This document shows, piece after piece, positions 50,101 through 64,000 of a stretch of 64,000 nucleotides of DNA (position 1 is its first letter; every line of letters starts with the position of its first letter). The notes under the pieces were generated by a model. That model saw only the letters and a program-made list of their open reading frames with translations, was not told where the DNA came from and searched no databases. The translations under genes and the position numbers were made by a program. Source of the stretch: Bombyx mori. Taxonomy: Eukaryota > Arthropoda > Insecta > Lepidoptera > Bombycidae. The stretch lies in contig NC_085135.1 in assembly GCF_030269925.1 (NCBI RefSeq), forward strand, positions 3,534,753 through 3,598,752. Reading direction: 5' to 3'.

Positions 50101-53100
50101 CTTGTTATTCATGATTGATGATTTAACGATAAGCGTACTTTCTTAGTTGTTCAGTCTTCAATCAAAAATATGAGAGACACATTTATGACTTGTAGACGTA
50201 GTCTAGAAGAATATTGGTTTGAAGTTCCCGAAATTGCACATCAAATTAGCAAACGCAACATTAAAGCTATTGCAAGAATTTGACTACACTGAATGACTTT
50301 ATGAATTGACAAAAAGAGGTAACAATGAAAGAAAATCAGCACAAAACGAAAATACGTTTTTTTTAATGCTTATTGTAAGAATGACAACGTATGTAAGTAT
50401 CTACTACCCTGCACGCAGTAAAATAGTTTGATAACATGTTTATCAATTGATTTCCTTGTCTCTTTGACCGCGAACTAATAAAGTTTAGCAACAATGCATC
50501 TTTGTATCAGCATCATTTGGTTTATACAATCGGTCCAGTGATTTCGTGCGATCCGAGAATTATAAACGAAGTAGAAGTTGCAAATAGGTGAGATAAGATC
50601 GCCCGTGCATTTCTATGATCAAGTTATTGAAAATCGATGCATATCGACTGGTTATCTCAAAAACGTGTGTATTAGAAAAGTTCGGTGGCATCAGAAAGTG
50701 AGATCGAATTTAAGTGGGTCAGACTAGGAAACAGTTTTCCACAGCCAAAAACGAAACAACGTCGAAGCCGATAATAAACAAAATTGCGCATTAGAAAAAA
50801 TGTGAAACTGTCTAAATTCTGATGATGGATAAAATTCCATGCATCAGTAAGCCTCGTAAATTCATGTTATTCATGATTGATGAATTAACGATAAGCGTAC
50901 TTTCTTAGTTGTTCAGTCTTCAATCAAAAATATGAGAGACACATTTATGACTTGTAGACGTAGTCTAGAAGAATATTGGTTTGAAGTTCCCTAAATTGTA
51001 CATCAAATTAGCAAACGCAACATTAAAGCTATTGCAAGAATTTGACTACACTGAATGACTTTATGAATTGACAAAAAGAGGTAACAATGAAAGAAAATCA
51101 GCACAAAACGAAAATACGTTTTTTTTTAATGCTTATTGTAAGAATGACAATGTATGTAAGTATCTACTACCCTGTACGCAGTAAAATAGTTTAATAACAT
51201 GTTTATCAATTGATTTCCTTGTCTCTATGATCAAGAACTAATAAAGTTTAGCAACAATGCATCTTTGTATCAGCATCATTTAGTCTATACAATAGATCTG
51301 GTGATTTCGTGCGATCCGAGAATTATAAACGAAGTGGAACTTGCAAAGAGGTGAGATAAGATCGACCGTGTATTTCTATGATCAAGTTATTAGAAATCGA
51401 TGCATATCGACTGGTTATCTCAAAAACGTATGTATCAGGAAAGTTCTGTGGCATTTACCGCTTGGATCAGAAAGTGAGATCGAATTTAAGTGAGTCAGAC
51501 TAGGAAACAGTTTTCCACAGCCAAAAACGAAACAACGTCGAAGCCGATAATAAACAAAATTGCGCATTAGAAAAAATGTGAAACTGTCTAAATTCTGATG
51601 ATGGATAAAATTCCAAACATCAGTAAGCCTCGTAAATTCATGTTACTCATGATTGATGAATTAACGATAAGCGTACTTTCTTAGTTGTTCAGTCTTCAAT
51701 CAAAAATATGAGAGACACATTTATGACTTGTAGACGTAGTCTAGAAGAATATTGGTTTGAAGTTCCCTAAATTGCACATCAAATTAGCAAACGCAACATT
51801 AAAGCTATTGCAAGAATTTGACTACACTGAATGACTTTATGAATTGACAAAAAGAGGTAACAATGAAAGAAAATCAGCACAAAACGAAAATACGTTTTTT
51901 TTAATGCTTATTGTAAGAATGACAACGTATGTAAGTATCTACTACCCTGCACGCAGTAAAATAGTTTAATAACATGTTTATCAATTGATTTCCTTGTCTC
52001 TATGATCAAGAACTAATAAAGTTTAGCAACAATGCATCTTTGTATCAGCATCATTTGGTTTATACAATCGGTCCAGTGATTTCGTGCGATCCGAGAATTA
52101 TAAACGAAGTAGAAGTTGCAAATAGGTGAGATAAGATCGCCCGTGCATTTCTATGATCAAGTTATTGAAAATCGATGCATATCGACTGGTTATTTCAAAA
52201 ACGTGTGTATTAGAAAAGTTCGGTGGCATCAGAAAGTGAGATCGAATTTAAGTGAGTCAGACTAGGAAACAGTTTTCCACAGCCAAAAACGAAACAACGT
52301 CGAAGCCGATAATAAACGAAATTGCGCATTAGAAAAAATGTGAAACTGTCTAAATTCTGATGATGGATAAAATTCCAAACATCAGTAAGCCTCGTAAATT
52401 CATGTTACTCATGATTGATGAATTAACGATAAGCGTACTTTCTTAGTTGTTCAGTCTTCAATCAAAAATATGAGAGACACATTTATGACTTGTAGACGTA
52501 GTCTAGAAGAATATTGGTTTGAAGTTCCCTAAATTGCACATCAAATTAGCAAACGCAACATTAAAGCTATTGCAAGAATTTGACTACACTGAATGACTTT
52601 ATGAATTGACAAAAAGAGGTAACAATGAAAGAAAATCAGCACAAAACGAAAATACGTTTTTTTTTAATGCTTATTGTAAGAATGACAATGTATGTAAGTA
52701 TCTACTACCCTGTACGCAGTAAAATAGTTTAATAACATGTTTATCAATTGATTTCCTTGTCTCTATGACCGCGAACTAATAAAGTTTAGCAACAATACAT
52801 CTTTGTAACAGCATAATTTGGTTTATACAATCGATCTAGTGATTTCGTGCGATCCGAGAATTATAAACGAAGTAGAAGTTGCAAACAGGTGAGATAAGAT
52901 CGCCCGTGCATTTCTATGATCAAGTTATTGAAAATCGATGCATATCGACTGGTTATCTCAAAAACGTGTGTATTAGAAAAGTTCGGTGGCATCAGAAAGT
53001 GAGATCGAATTTAAGTGAGTCCGACTAGGAAACAGTTTTCCACAGCCAAAAACGAAACAACGTCGAAGCCGATAATAAACAAAATTGCGCATTAGAAAAA

Positions 53101-56100
53101 ATGTGAAACTGTCTAAATTCTGATGATGGATAAAATTCCAAACATCAGTAAGCCTCGTAAATTCATGTTATTCATGATTGATGAATTAACGATAAGCGTA
53201 CTTTCTTAGTTGTTCAGTCTTCAATCAAAAATATGAGAGACACATTTATGACTTGTAGACGTAGTCTAGAAGAATATTGGTTTGAAGTTCCCGAAATTGC
53301 ACATCAAATTAGCAAACGCAACATTAAAGCTATTGCAAGAATTTGACTACACTGAATGACTTTATGAATTGACAAAAAGAGGTAACAATGAAAGAAAATC
53401 AGCACAAAACGAAAATACGTTTTTTTTAATGCTTATTGTAAGAATGACAACGTATGTAAGTATCTACTACCCTGCACGCAGTAAAATAGTTTGATAACAT
53501 GTTTATCAATTGATTTCCTTGTCTCTTTGACCGCGAACTAATAAAGTTTAGCAACAATGCATCTTTGTATCAGCATCATTTGGTTTATACAATCGGTCCA
53601 GTGATTTCGTGCGATCCGAGAATTATAAACGAAGTAGAAGTTGCAAATAGGTGAGATAAGATCGCCCGTGCATTTCTATGATCAAGTTATTGAAAATCGA
53701 TGCATATCGACTGGTTATCTCAAAAACGTGTGTATTCGAAAAGTTCGGTGGCATCAGAAAGTGAGATCGAATTTAAGTGGGTCAGACTAGGAAACAGTTT
53801 TCCACAGCCAAAAACGAAACAACGTCGAAGCCGATAATAAACAAAATTGCGCATTAGAAAAAATGTGAAACTGTCTAAATTCTGATGATGGATAAAATTC
53901 CATGCATCAGTAAGCCTCGTAAATTCATGTTATTCATGATTGATGAATTAACGATAAGCGTACTTTCTTAGTTGTTCAGTCTTCAATCAAAAATATGAGA
54001 GACACATTTATGACTTGTAGACGTAGTCTAGAAGAATATTGGTTTGAAGTTCCCTAAATTGCACATCAAATTAGCAAACGCAACATTAAAGCTATTGCAA
54101 GAATTTGACTACACTGAATGACTTTATGAATTGACAAAAAGAGGTAACAATGAAAGAAAATCAGCACAAAACGAAAATACGTTTTTTTTTAATGCTTATT
54201 GTAAGAATGACAATGTATGTAAGTATCTACTACCCTGTACGCAGTAAAATAGTTTAATAACATGTTTATCAATTGATTTCCTTGTCTCTATGATCAAGAA
54301 CTAATAAAGTTTAGCAACAATGCATCTTTGTATCAGCATCATTTAGTCTATACAATAGATCTGGTGATTTCGTGCGATCCGAGAATTATAAACGAAGTGG
54401 AACTTGCAAAGAGGTGAGATAAGATCGACCGTGTATTCCTATGATCAAGTTATTAGAAATCGATGCATATCGACTGGTTATCTCAAAAACGTATGTATCA
54501 GGAAAGTTCTGTGGCATTTACCGCTTGGATCAGAAAGTGAGATCGAATTTAAGTGAGTCAGACTAGGAAACAGTTTTCCACAGCCAAAAACGAAACAACG
54601 TCGAAGCCGATAATAAACAAAATTGCGCATTAGAAAAAATGTGAAACTGTCTAAATTCTGATGATGGATAAAATTCCAAACATCAGTAAGCCTCGTAAAT
54701 TCATGTTACTCATGATTGATGAATTAACGATAAGCGTACTTTCTTAGTTGTTCAGTCTTCAATCAAAAATATGAGAGACACATTTATGACTTGTAGACGT
54801 AGTCTAGAAGAATATTGGTTTGAAGTTCCCTAAATTGCACATCAAATTAGCAAACGCAACATTAAAGCTATTGCAAGAATTTGACTACACTGAATGACTT
54901 TATGAATTGACAAAAAGAGGTAACAATGAAAGAAAATCAGCACAAAACGAAAATACGTTTTTTTTAATGCTTATTGTAAGAATGACAACGTATGTAAGTA
55001 TCTACTACCCTGCACGCAGTAAAATAGTTTAATAACATGTTTATCAATTGATTTCCTTGTCTCTATGATCAAGAACTAATAAAGTTTAGCAACAATGCAT
55101 CTTTGTATCAGCATCATTTGGTTTATACAATCGGTCCAGTGATTTCGTGCGATCCGAGAATTATAAACGAAGTAGAAGTTGCAAATAGGTGAGATAAGAT
55201 CGCCCGTGCATTTCTATGATCAAGTTATTGAAAATCGATGCATATCGACTGGTTATTTCAAAAACGTGTGTATTAGAAAAGTTCGGTGGCATCAGAAAGT
55301 GAGATCGAATTTAAGTGAGTCAGACTAGGAAACAGTTTTCCACAGCCAAAAACGAAACAACGTCGAAGCCGATAATAAACGAAATTGCGCATTAGAAAAA
55401 ATGTGAAACTGTCTAAATTCTGATGATGGATAAAATTCCAAACATCAGTAAGCCTCGTAAATTCATGTTACTCATGATTGATGAATTAACGATAAGCGTA
55501 CTTTCTTAGTTGTTCAGTCTTCAATCAAAAATATGAGAGACACATTTATGACTTGTAGACGTAGTCTAGAAGAATATTGGTTTGAAGTTCCCTAAATTGC
55601 ACATCAAATTAGCAAACGCAACATTAAAGCTATTGCAAGAATTTGACTACACTGAATGACTTTATGAATTGACAAAAAGAGGTAACAATGAAAGAAAATC
55701 AGCACAAAACGAAAATACGTTTTTTTTAATGCTTATTGTAAGAATGACGACGTATGTAAGTATCTACTACCCTGCACGCAGTAAAATAGTTTAATAACAT
55801 GTTTATCAATTGATTTCCTTGTCTCTTTGACCGCGAACTAATAAAGTTTAGCAACAATGCATCTTTGTATCAGCATCATTTGGTTTATACAATCGGTCCA
55901 GTGATTTCGTGCGATCCGAGAATTATAAACGAAGTAGAAGTTGCAAATAGGTGAGATAAGATCGCCCGTGCATTTCTATGATCAAGTTATTGAAAATCGA
56001 TGCATATCGACTGGTTATCTCAAAAACGTGTGTATTAGAAAAGTTCGGTGGCATCAGAAAGTGAGATCGAATTTAAGTGAGTCAGACTAGGAAACAGTTT

Positions 56101-59100
56101 TCCACAGCCAAAAACGAAACAACGTCGAAGCCGATAATAAACGAAATTGCGCATTAGAAAAAATGTGAAACTGTCTAAATTCTGATGATGGATAAAATTC
56201 CAAACATCAGTAAGCCTCGTAAATTCATGTTACTCATGATTGATGAATTAACGATAAGCGTACTTTCTTAGTTGTTCAGTCTTCAATCAAAAATATGAGA
56301 GACACATTTATGACTTGTAGACGTAGTCTAGAAGAATATTGGTTTGAAGTTCCCTAAATTGCACATCAAATTAGCAAACGCAACATTAAAGCTATTGCAA
56401 GAATTTGACTACACTGAATGACTTTATGAATTGACAAAAAGAGGTAACAATGAAAGAAAATCAGCACAAAACGAAAATACGTTTTTTTTAATGCTTATTG
56501 TAAGAATGACAATGTATGTAAGTATCTACTACCCTGTACGCAGTAAAATAGTTTAATAACATGTTTATCAATTGATTTCCTTGTCTCTATGACCGCGAAC
56601 TAATAAAGTTTAGCAACAATACATCTTTGTATCAGCATAATTTGGTTTATACAATCGATCTAGTGATTTCGTGCGATCCGAGAATTATAAACGAAGTAGA
56701 AGTTGCAAATAGGTGAGATAAGATCGCCCGTGCATTTCTATGATCAAGTTATTGAAAATCGATGCATATCGACTGGTTATCTCAAAAACGTGTGTATTAG
56801 AAAAGTTCGGTGGCATCAGAAAGTGAGATCGAATTTAAGTGAGTCAGACTAGGAAACAGTTTTCCACAGCCAAAAACGAAACAACGTCGAAGCCGATAAT
56901 AAACAAAATTGCGCATTAGAAAAAATGTGAAACTGTCTAAATTCTGATGATGGATAAAATTCCAAACATCAGTAAGCCTCGTAAATTCATGTTACTCATG
57001 ATTGATGAATTAACGATAAGCGTACTTTCTTAGTTGTTCAGTCTTCAATCAAAAATATGAGAGACACATTTATGACTTGTAGACGTAGTCTAGAAGAATA
57101 TTGGTTTGAAGTTCCCTAAATTGCACATCAAATTAGCAAACGCAACATTAAAGCTATTGCAAGAATTTGACTACACTGAATGACTTTATGAATTGACAAA
57201 AAGAGGTAACAATGAAAGAAAATCAGCACAAAACGAAAATACGTTTTTTTTAATGCTTATTGTAAGAATGACAACGTATGTAAGTATCTACTACCCTGCA
57301 CGCAGTAAAATAGTTTAATAACATGTTTATCAATTGATTTCCTTGTCTCTATGATCAAGAACTAATAAAGTTTAGCAACAATGCATCTTTGTATCAGCAT
57401 CATTTGGTTTATACAATCGGTCCAGTGATTTCGTGCGATCCGAGAATTATAAACGAAGTAGAAGTTGCAAATAGGTGAGATAAGATCGCCCGTGCATTTC
57501 TATGATCAAGTTATTGAAAATCGATGCATATCGACTGGTTATTTCAAAAACGTGTGTATTAGAAAAGTTCGGTGGCATCAGAAAGTGAGATCGAATTTAA
57601 GTGAGTCAGACTAGGAAACAGTTTTCCACAGCCAAAAACGAAACAACGTCGAAGCCGATAATAAACGAAATTGCGCATTAGAAAAAATGTGAAACTGTCT
57701 AAATTCTGATGATGGATAAAATTCCAAACATCAATAAGCCTCGTAAATTCATGTTACTCATGATTGATGAATTAACGATAAGCGTACTTTCTTAGTTGTT
57801 CAGTCTTCAATCAAAAATATGAGAGACACATTTATGACTTGTAGACGTAGTCTAGAAGAATATTGGTTTGAAGTTCCCTAAATTGCACATCAAATTAGCA
57901 AACGCAACATTAAAGCTATTGCAAGAATTTGACTACACTGAATGACTTTATGAATTGACAAAAAGAGGTAACAATGAAAGAAAATCAGCACAAAACGAAA
58001 ATACGTTTTTTTTAATGCTTATTGTAAGAATGACAACGTATGTAAGTATCTACTACCCTGCACGCAGTAAAATAGTTTGATAACATGTTTATCAATTGAT
58101 TTCCTTGTCTCTTTGACCGCGAACTAATAAAGTTTAGCAACAATGCATCTTTGTATCAGCATCATTTGGTTTATACAATCGGTCCAGTGATTTCGTGCGA
58201 TCCGAGAATTATAAACGAAGTAGAAGTTGCAAATAGGTGAGATAAGATCGCCCGTGCATTTCTATGATCAAGTTATTGAAAATCGATGCATATCGACTGG
58301 TTATCTCAAAAACGTGTGTATTAGAAAAGTTCGGTGGCATCAGAAAGTGAGATCGAATTTAAGTGAGTCAGACTAGGAAACAGTTTTCCACAGCCAAAAA
58401 CGAAACAACGTCGAAGCCGATAATAAACAAAATTGCGCATTAGAAAAAATGTGAAACTGTCTAAATTCTGATGATGGATAAAATTCCAAACATCAGTAAG
58501 CCTCGTAAATTCATGTTACTCATGATTGATGAATTAACGATAAGCGTACTTTCTTAGTTGTTCAGTCTTCAATCAAAAATATGAGAGACACATTTATGAC
58601 TTGTAGACGTAGTAGAAGAATATTGGTTTGAAGTTCCCTAAATTGCACATCAAATTAGCAAACGCAACATTAAAGCTATTGCAAGAATTTGACTACACTG
58701 AATGACTTTATGAATTGACAAAAAGAGGTAACAATGAAAGAAAATCAGCACAAAACGAAAATACGTTTTTTTTAATGCTTATTGTAAGAATGACAACGTA
58801 TGTAAGTATCTACTACCCTGCACGCAGTAAAATAGTTTAATAACATGTTTATCAATTGATTTCCTTGTCTCTATGACCGCGAACTAATAAAGTTTAGCAA
58901 CAATACATCTTTGTATCAGCATAATTTGGTTTATACAATCGATCTAGTGATTTCGTGCGATCCGAGAATTATAAACGAAGTAGAAGTTGCAAACAGGTGA
59001 GATAAGATCGCCCGTGCATTTCTATGATCAAGTTATTGAAAATCGATGCATATCGACTGGTTATCTCAAAAACGTGTGTATTAGAAAAGTTCGGTGGCAT

Positions 59101-59191
59101 CAGAAAGTGAGATCGAATTTAAGTGAGTCCGACTAGGAAACAGTTTTCCACAGCCAAAAACGAAACAACGTCGAAGCCGATAATAAACAAA

Positions 59192-62100
59192 ATTGCGCAT
59201 TAGAAAAAATGTGAAACTGTCTAAATTCTGATGATGGATAAAATTCCAAACATCAGTAAGCCTCGTAAATTCATGTTATTCATGATTGATGAATTAACGA
59301 TAAGCGTACTTTCTTAGTTGTTCAGTCTTCAATCAAAAATATGAGAGACACATTTATGACTTGTAGACGTAGTCTAGAAGAATATTGGTTTGAAGTTCCC
59401 TAAATTGCACATCAAATTAGCAAACGCAACATTAAAGCTATTGCAAGAATTTGACTACACTGAATGACTTTATGAATTGACAAAAAGAGGTAACAATGAA
59501 AGAAAATCAGCACAAAACGAAAATACGTTTTTTTTAATGCATATTGTAAGAATGACAACGTATGTAAGTATCTACTACCCTGCACGCAGTAAAATAGTTT
59601 AATAACATGTTTATCAATTGATTTCCTTGTCTCTATGACCGCGAACTAATAAAGTTTAGCAACAATACATCTTTGTAACAGCATAATTTGGTTTATACAA
59701 TCGATCTAGTGATTTCGTGCGATCCGAGAATTATAAACGAAGTAGAAGTTGCAAACAGGTGAGATAAGATCGCCCGTGCATTTCTATGATCAAGTTATTG
59801 AAAATCGATGCATATCGACTGGTTATCTCAAAAACGTGTGTATTAGAAAAGTTCGGTGGCATCAGAAAGTGAGATCGAATTTAAGTGAGTCCGACTAGGA
59901 AACAGTTTTCCACAGCCAAAAACGAAACAACGTCGAAGCCGATAATAAACAAAATTGCGCATTAGAAAAAATGTGAAACTGTCTAAATTCTGATGATGGA
60001 TAAAATTCCAAACATCAGTAAGCCTCGTAAATTCATGTTATTCATGATTGATGAATTAACGATAAGCGTACTTTCTTAGTTGTTCAGTCTTCAATCAAAA
60101 ATATGAGAGACACATTTATGACTTGTAGACGTAGTCTAGAAGAATATTGGTTTGAAGTTCCCGAAATTGCACATCAAATTAGCAAACGCAACATTAAAGC
60201 TATTGCAAGAATTTGACTACACTGAATGACTTTATGAATTGACAAAAAGAGGTAACAATGAAAGAAAATCAGCACAAAACGAAAATACGTTTTTTTTAAT
60301 GCTTATTGTAAGAATGACAACGTATGTAAGTATCTACTACCCTGCACGCAGTAAAATAGTTTGATAACATGTTTATCAATTGATTTCCTTGTCTCTTTGA
60401 CCGCGAACTAATAAAGTTTAGCAACAATGCATCTTTGTATCAGCATCATTTGGTTTATACAATCGGTCCAGTGATTTCGTGCGATCCGAGAATTATAAAC
60501 GAAGTAGAAGTTGCAAATAGGTGAGATAAGATCGCCCGTGCATTTCTATGATCAAGTTATTGAAAATCGATGCATATCGACTGGTTATCTCAAAAACGTG
60601 TGTATTAGAAAAGTTCGGTGGCATCAGAAAGTGAGATCGAATTTAAGTGGGTCAGACTAGGAAACAGTTTTCCACAGCCAAAAACGAAACAACGTCGAAG
60701 CCGATAATAAACAAAATTGCGCATTAGAAAAAATGTGAAACTGTCTAAATTCTGATGATGGATAAAATTCCATGCATCAGTAAGCCTCGTAAATTCATGT
60801 TATTCATGATTGATGAATTAACGATAAGCGTACTTTCTTAGTTGTTCAGTCTTCAATCAAAAATATGAGAGACACATTTATGACTTGTAGACGTAGTCTA
60901 GAAGAATATTGGTTTGAAGTTCCCTAAATTGCACATCAAATTAGCAAACGCAACATTAAAGCTATTGCAAGAATTTGACTACACTGAATGACTTTATGAA
61001 TTGACAAAAAGAGGTAACAATGAAAGAAAATCAGCACAAAACGAAAATACGTTTTTTTTTAATGCTTATTGTAAGAATGACAATGTATGTAAGTATCTAC
61101 TACCCTGTACGCAGTAAAATAGTTTAATAACATGTTTATCAATTGATTTCCTTGTCTCTATGATCAAGAACTAATAAAGTTTAGCAACAATGCATCTTTG
61201 TATCAGCATCATTTAGTCTATACAATAGATCTGGTGATTTCGTGCGATCCGAGAATTATAAACGAAGTGGAACTTGCAAAGAGGTGAGATAAGATCGACC
61301 GTGTATTTCTATGATCAAGTTATTAGAAATCGATGCATATCGACTGGTTATCTCAAAAACGTATGTATCAGGAAAGTTCTGTGGCATTTACCGCTTGGAT
61401 CAGAAAGTGAGATCGAATTTAAGTGAGTCAGACTAGGAAACAGTTTTCCACAGCCAAAAACGAAACAACGTCGAAGCCGATAATAAACAAAATTGCGCAT
61501 TAGAAAAAATGTGAAACTGTCTAAATTCTGATGATGGATAAAATTCCAAACATCAGTAAGCCTCGTAAATTCATGTTACTCATGATTGATGAATTAACGA
61601 TAAGCGTACTTTCTTAGTTGTTCAGTCTTCAATCAAAAATATGAGAGACACATTTATGACTTGTAGACGTAGTCTAGAAGAATATTGGTTTGAAGTTCCC
61701 TAAATTGCACATCAAATTAGCAAACGCAACATTAAAGCTATTGCAAGAATTTGACTACACTGAATGACTTTATGAATTGACAAAAAGAGGTAACAATGAA
61801 AGAAAATCAGCACAAAACGAAAATACGTTTTTTTTAATGCTTATTGTAAGAATGACAACGTATGTAAGTATCTACTACCCTGCACGCAGTAAAATAGTTT
61901 AATAACATGTTTATCAATTGATTTCCTTGTCTCTATGATCAAGAACTAATAAAGTTTAGCAACAATGCATCTTTGTATCAGCATCATTTGGTTTATACAA
62001 TCGGTCCAGTGATTTCGTGCGATCCGAGAATTATAAACGAAGTAGAAGTTGCAAATAGGTGAGATAAGATCGCCCGTGCATTTCTATGATCAAGTTATTG

Positions 62101-64000
62101 AAAATCGATGCATATCGACTGGTTATTTCAAAAACGTGTGTATTAGAAAAGTTCGGTGGCATCAGAAAGTGAGATCGAATTTAAGTGAGTCAGACTAGGA
62201 AACAGTTTTCCACAGCCAAAAACGAAACAACGTCGAAGCCGATAATAAACGAAATTGCGCATTAGAAAAAATGTGAAACTGTCTAAATTCTGATGATGGA
62301 TAAAATTCCAAACATCAGTAAGCCTCGTAAATTCATGTTACTCATGATTGATGAATTAACGATAAGCGTACTTTCTTAGTTGTTCAGTCTTCAATCAAAA
62401 ATATGAGAGACACATTTATGACTTGTAGACGTAGTCTAGAAGAATATTGGTTTGAAGTTCCCTAAATTGCACATCAAATTAGCAAACGCAACATTAAAGC
62501 TATTGCAAGAATTTGACTACACTGAATGACTTTATGAATTGACAAAAAGAGGTAACAATGAAAGAAAATCAGCACAAAACGAAAATACGTTTTTTTTTAA
62601 TGCTTATTGTAAGAATGACAATGTATGTAAGTATCTACTACCCTGTACGCAGTAAAATAGTTTAATAACATGTTTATCAATTGATTTCCTTGTCTCTATG
62701 ATCAAGAACTAATAAAGTTTAGCAACAATGCATCTTTGTATCAGCATCATTTAGTCTATACAATAGATCTGGTGATTTCGTGCGATCCGAGAATTATAAA
62801 CGAAGTGGAACTTGCAAAGAGGTGAGATAAGATCGACCGTGTATTTCTATAATCAAGTTATTAGAAATCGATGCATATCGACTGGTTATCTCAAAAACGT
62901 ATGTATCAGGAAAGTTCTGTGGCATTTACCGCTTGGATCAGAAAGTGAGATCGAATTTAAGTGAGCCAGACTAGGAAACAGTTTTCCACAGCCAAAAACG
63001 AAACAACGTCGAAGCCGATAATAAACAAAATTGCGCATTAGAAAAAATGTGAAACTGTCTAAATTCTGATGATGGATAAAATTCCATGCATCAGTAAGCC
63101 TCGTAAATTCATGTTATTCATGATTGATGAATTAACGATAAGCGTACTTTCTTAGTTGTTCAGTCTTCAATCAAAAATATGAGAGACACATTTATGACTT
63201 GTAGACGTAGTCTAGAAGAATATTGGTTTGAAGTTCCCTAAATTGCACATCAAATTAGCAAACGCAACATTAAAGCTATTGCAAGAATTTGACTACACTG
63301 AATGACTTTATGAATTGACAAAAAGAGGTAACAATGAAAGAAAATCAGCACAAAACGAAAATACGTTTTTTTTAATGCATATTGTAAGAATGACAACGTA
63401 TGTAAGTATCTACTACCCTGCACGCAGTAAAATAGTTTAATAACATGTTTATCAATTGATTTCCTTGTCTCTATGACCGCGAACTAATAAAGTTTAGCAA
63501 CAATACATCTTTGTAACAGCATAATTTGGTTTATACAATCGATCTAGTGATTTCGTGCGATCCGAGAATTATAAACGAAGTAGAAGTTGCAAACAGGTGA
63601 GATAAGATCGCCCGTGCATTTCTATGATCAAGTTATTGAAAATCGATGCATATCGACTGGTTATCTCAAAAACGTGTGTATTAGAAAAGTTCGGTGGCAT
63701 CAGAAAGTGAGATCGAATTTAAGTGAGTCCGACTAGGAAACAGTTTTCCACAGCCAAAAACGAAACAACGTCGAAGCCGATAATAAACAAAATTGCGCAT
63801 TAGAAAAAATGTGAAACTGTCTAAATTCTGATGATGGATAAAATTCCATGCATCAGTAAGCCTCGTAAATTCATGTTATTCATGATTGATGAATTAACGA
63901 TAAGCGTACTTTCTTAGTTGTTCAGTCTTCAATCAAAAATATGAGAGACACATTTATGACTTGTAGACGTAGTCTAGAAGAATATTGGTTTGAAGTTCCC
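59192..64000 (+). repeat. Higher-order block of satellite 2, right copy (cut by window edge)
   Basis: The second copy of the block at 39346-44154, with the same monomer order and variants. The preceding monomer (58432) shares a 2-nt deletion (GTAGTAGAAG) with the monomer at 47760, which indicates another exchange 10672 bp apart. Confidence 0.8.

Larger units (their letters stand above)
36271..64000 (+). repeat. Satellite 2: tandem array of ~762/776-bp monomers, continues past the window
   Basis: 36 full monomers and a partial 37th. ATTGCGCATTAG monomer starts: 36271, 37046, 37822, 38584, 39346, 40108, 40870, 41646, 42408, 43184, 43946, 44721, (45460), 46222, 46998, 47760, 48520, (49259), 50021, 50783, 51559, 52321, 53084, 53846, 54622, 55384, 56146, 56908, 57670, 58432, 59192, 59954, 60716, 61492, 62254, 63030, 63792; those in brackets lack the mark. 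Long monomers (about 776) carry an extra 13 nt (TTACCGCTTGGAT or a variant); short ones (762) do not. Identity between monomers is very high. AT-rich; I see no coding frame of useful length on either strand. Confidence 0.95.

Noticed and set aside
36271..64000. CRISPR-like array or rDNA spacer.
   Set aside because: The repeat is about 762 bp without spacers, and no rRNA sequence or cas gene is present; it is a eukaryotic satellite.

Overview
The window is repeat-only DNA from an animal, most likely an insect and probably a moth or butterfly. I see no host gene. The evidence is R1-clade LINEs with UAAUG stop-start coupling (a mechanism demonstrated for Bombyx SART1), a jockey-clade LINE, a gag-like LTR-element fragment, short Helitrons of a type common in insects, and two large satellite arrays. 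The Lepidoptera call is an inference from family resemblance. The setting looks like heterochromatin.

Region 1 (1-14395, GC-rich, minus strand) is a head-to-tail array of one R1-clade LINE family. Copy A (1-6229) runs off the left edge and both its ORFs look open. Copy B (6244-13239) is full length, but a 26-bp deletion breaks ORF2. Copy C (13254-14381) is a 5'-truncated 3' end. The same 14 bp, AACGTAACACTACC, lies at each junction (6230, 13240, 14382), as expected for target-site duplications of a site-selective element landing repeatedly at one spot.

Region 2 (14396-15650) is AT-rich. It holds a decayed gag-like fragment and upstream promoter-like sequence.

Region 3 (15651-36270) is a field of about 262-278 bp Helitron-derived tandem units in both orientations. 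It carries short Helitrons with the canonical 5'-TC and CTAG-3' ends. Two LINEs have landed in it. Element D (17730-24586, plus) is a diverged relative of A-C with broken ORFs, a 14-bp target duplication and, at its exact 5' end, sequence that folds as an HDV-like self-cleaving ribozyme. Element E (about 25000-30035, plus) is a jockey-clade LINE with intact ORF1 and broken ORF2. The right part of the field shows a 2406-bp higher-order repeat.

Region 4 (36271-64000) is a non-coding AT-rich satellite: 36 full monomers and one partial, mostly 762 or 776 bp, with higher-order repetition including a block of at least 4.8 kb repeated 19846 bp away.

The main leads are the ribozyme of element D; an RNA stem in the A/B 5' UTR that displays a TTAGG-rich loop; 5'-UTR hairpins conserved with compensatory changes between A/B and D; and the repeated use of the same insertion points. 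The ORF2 products would nick target DNA and reverse-transcribe, and the ORF1 products would package RNA. In this window only copy A still looks possibly able to code for both.
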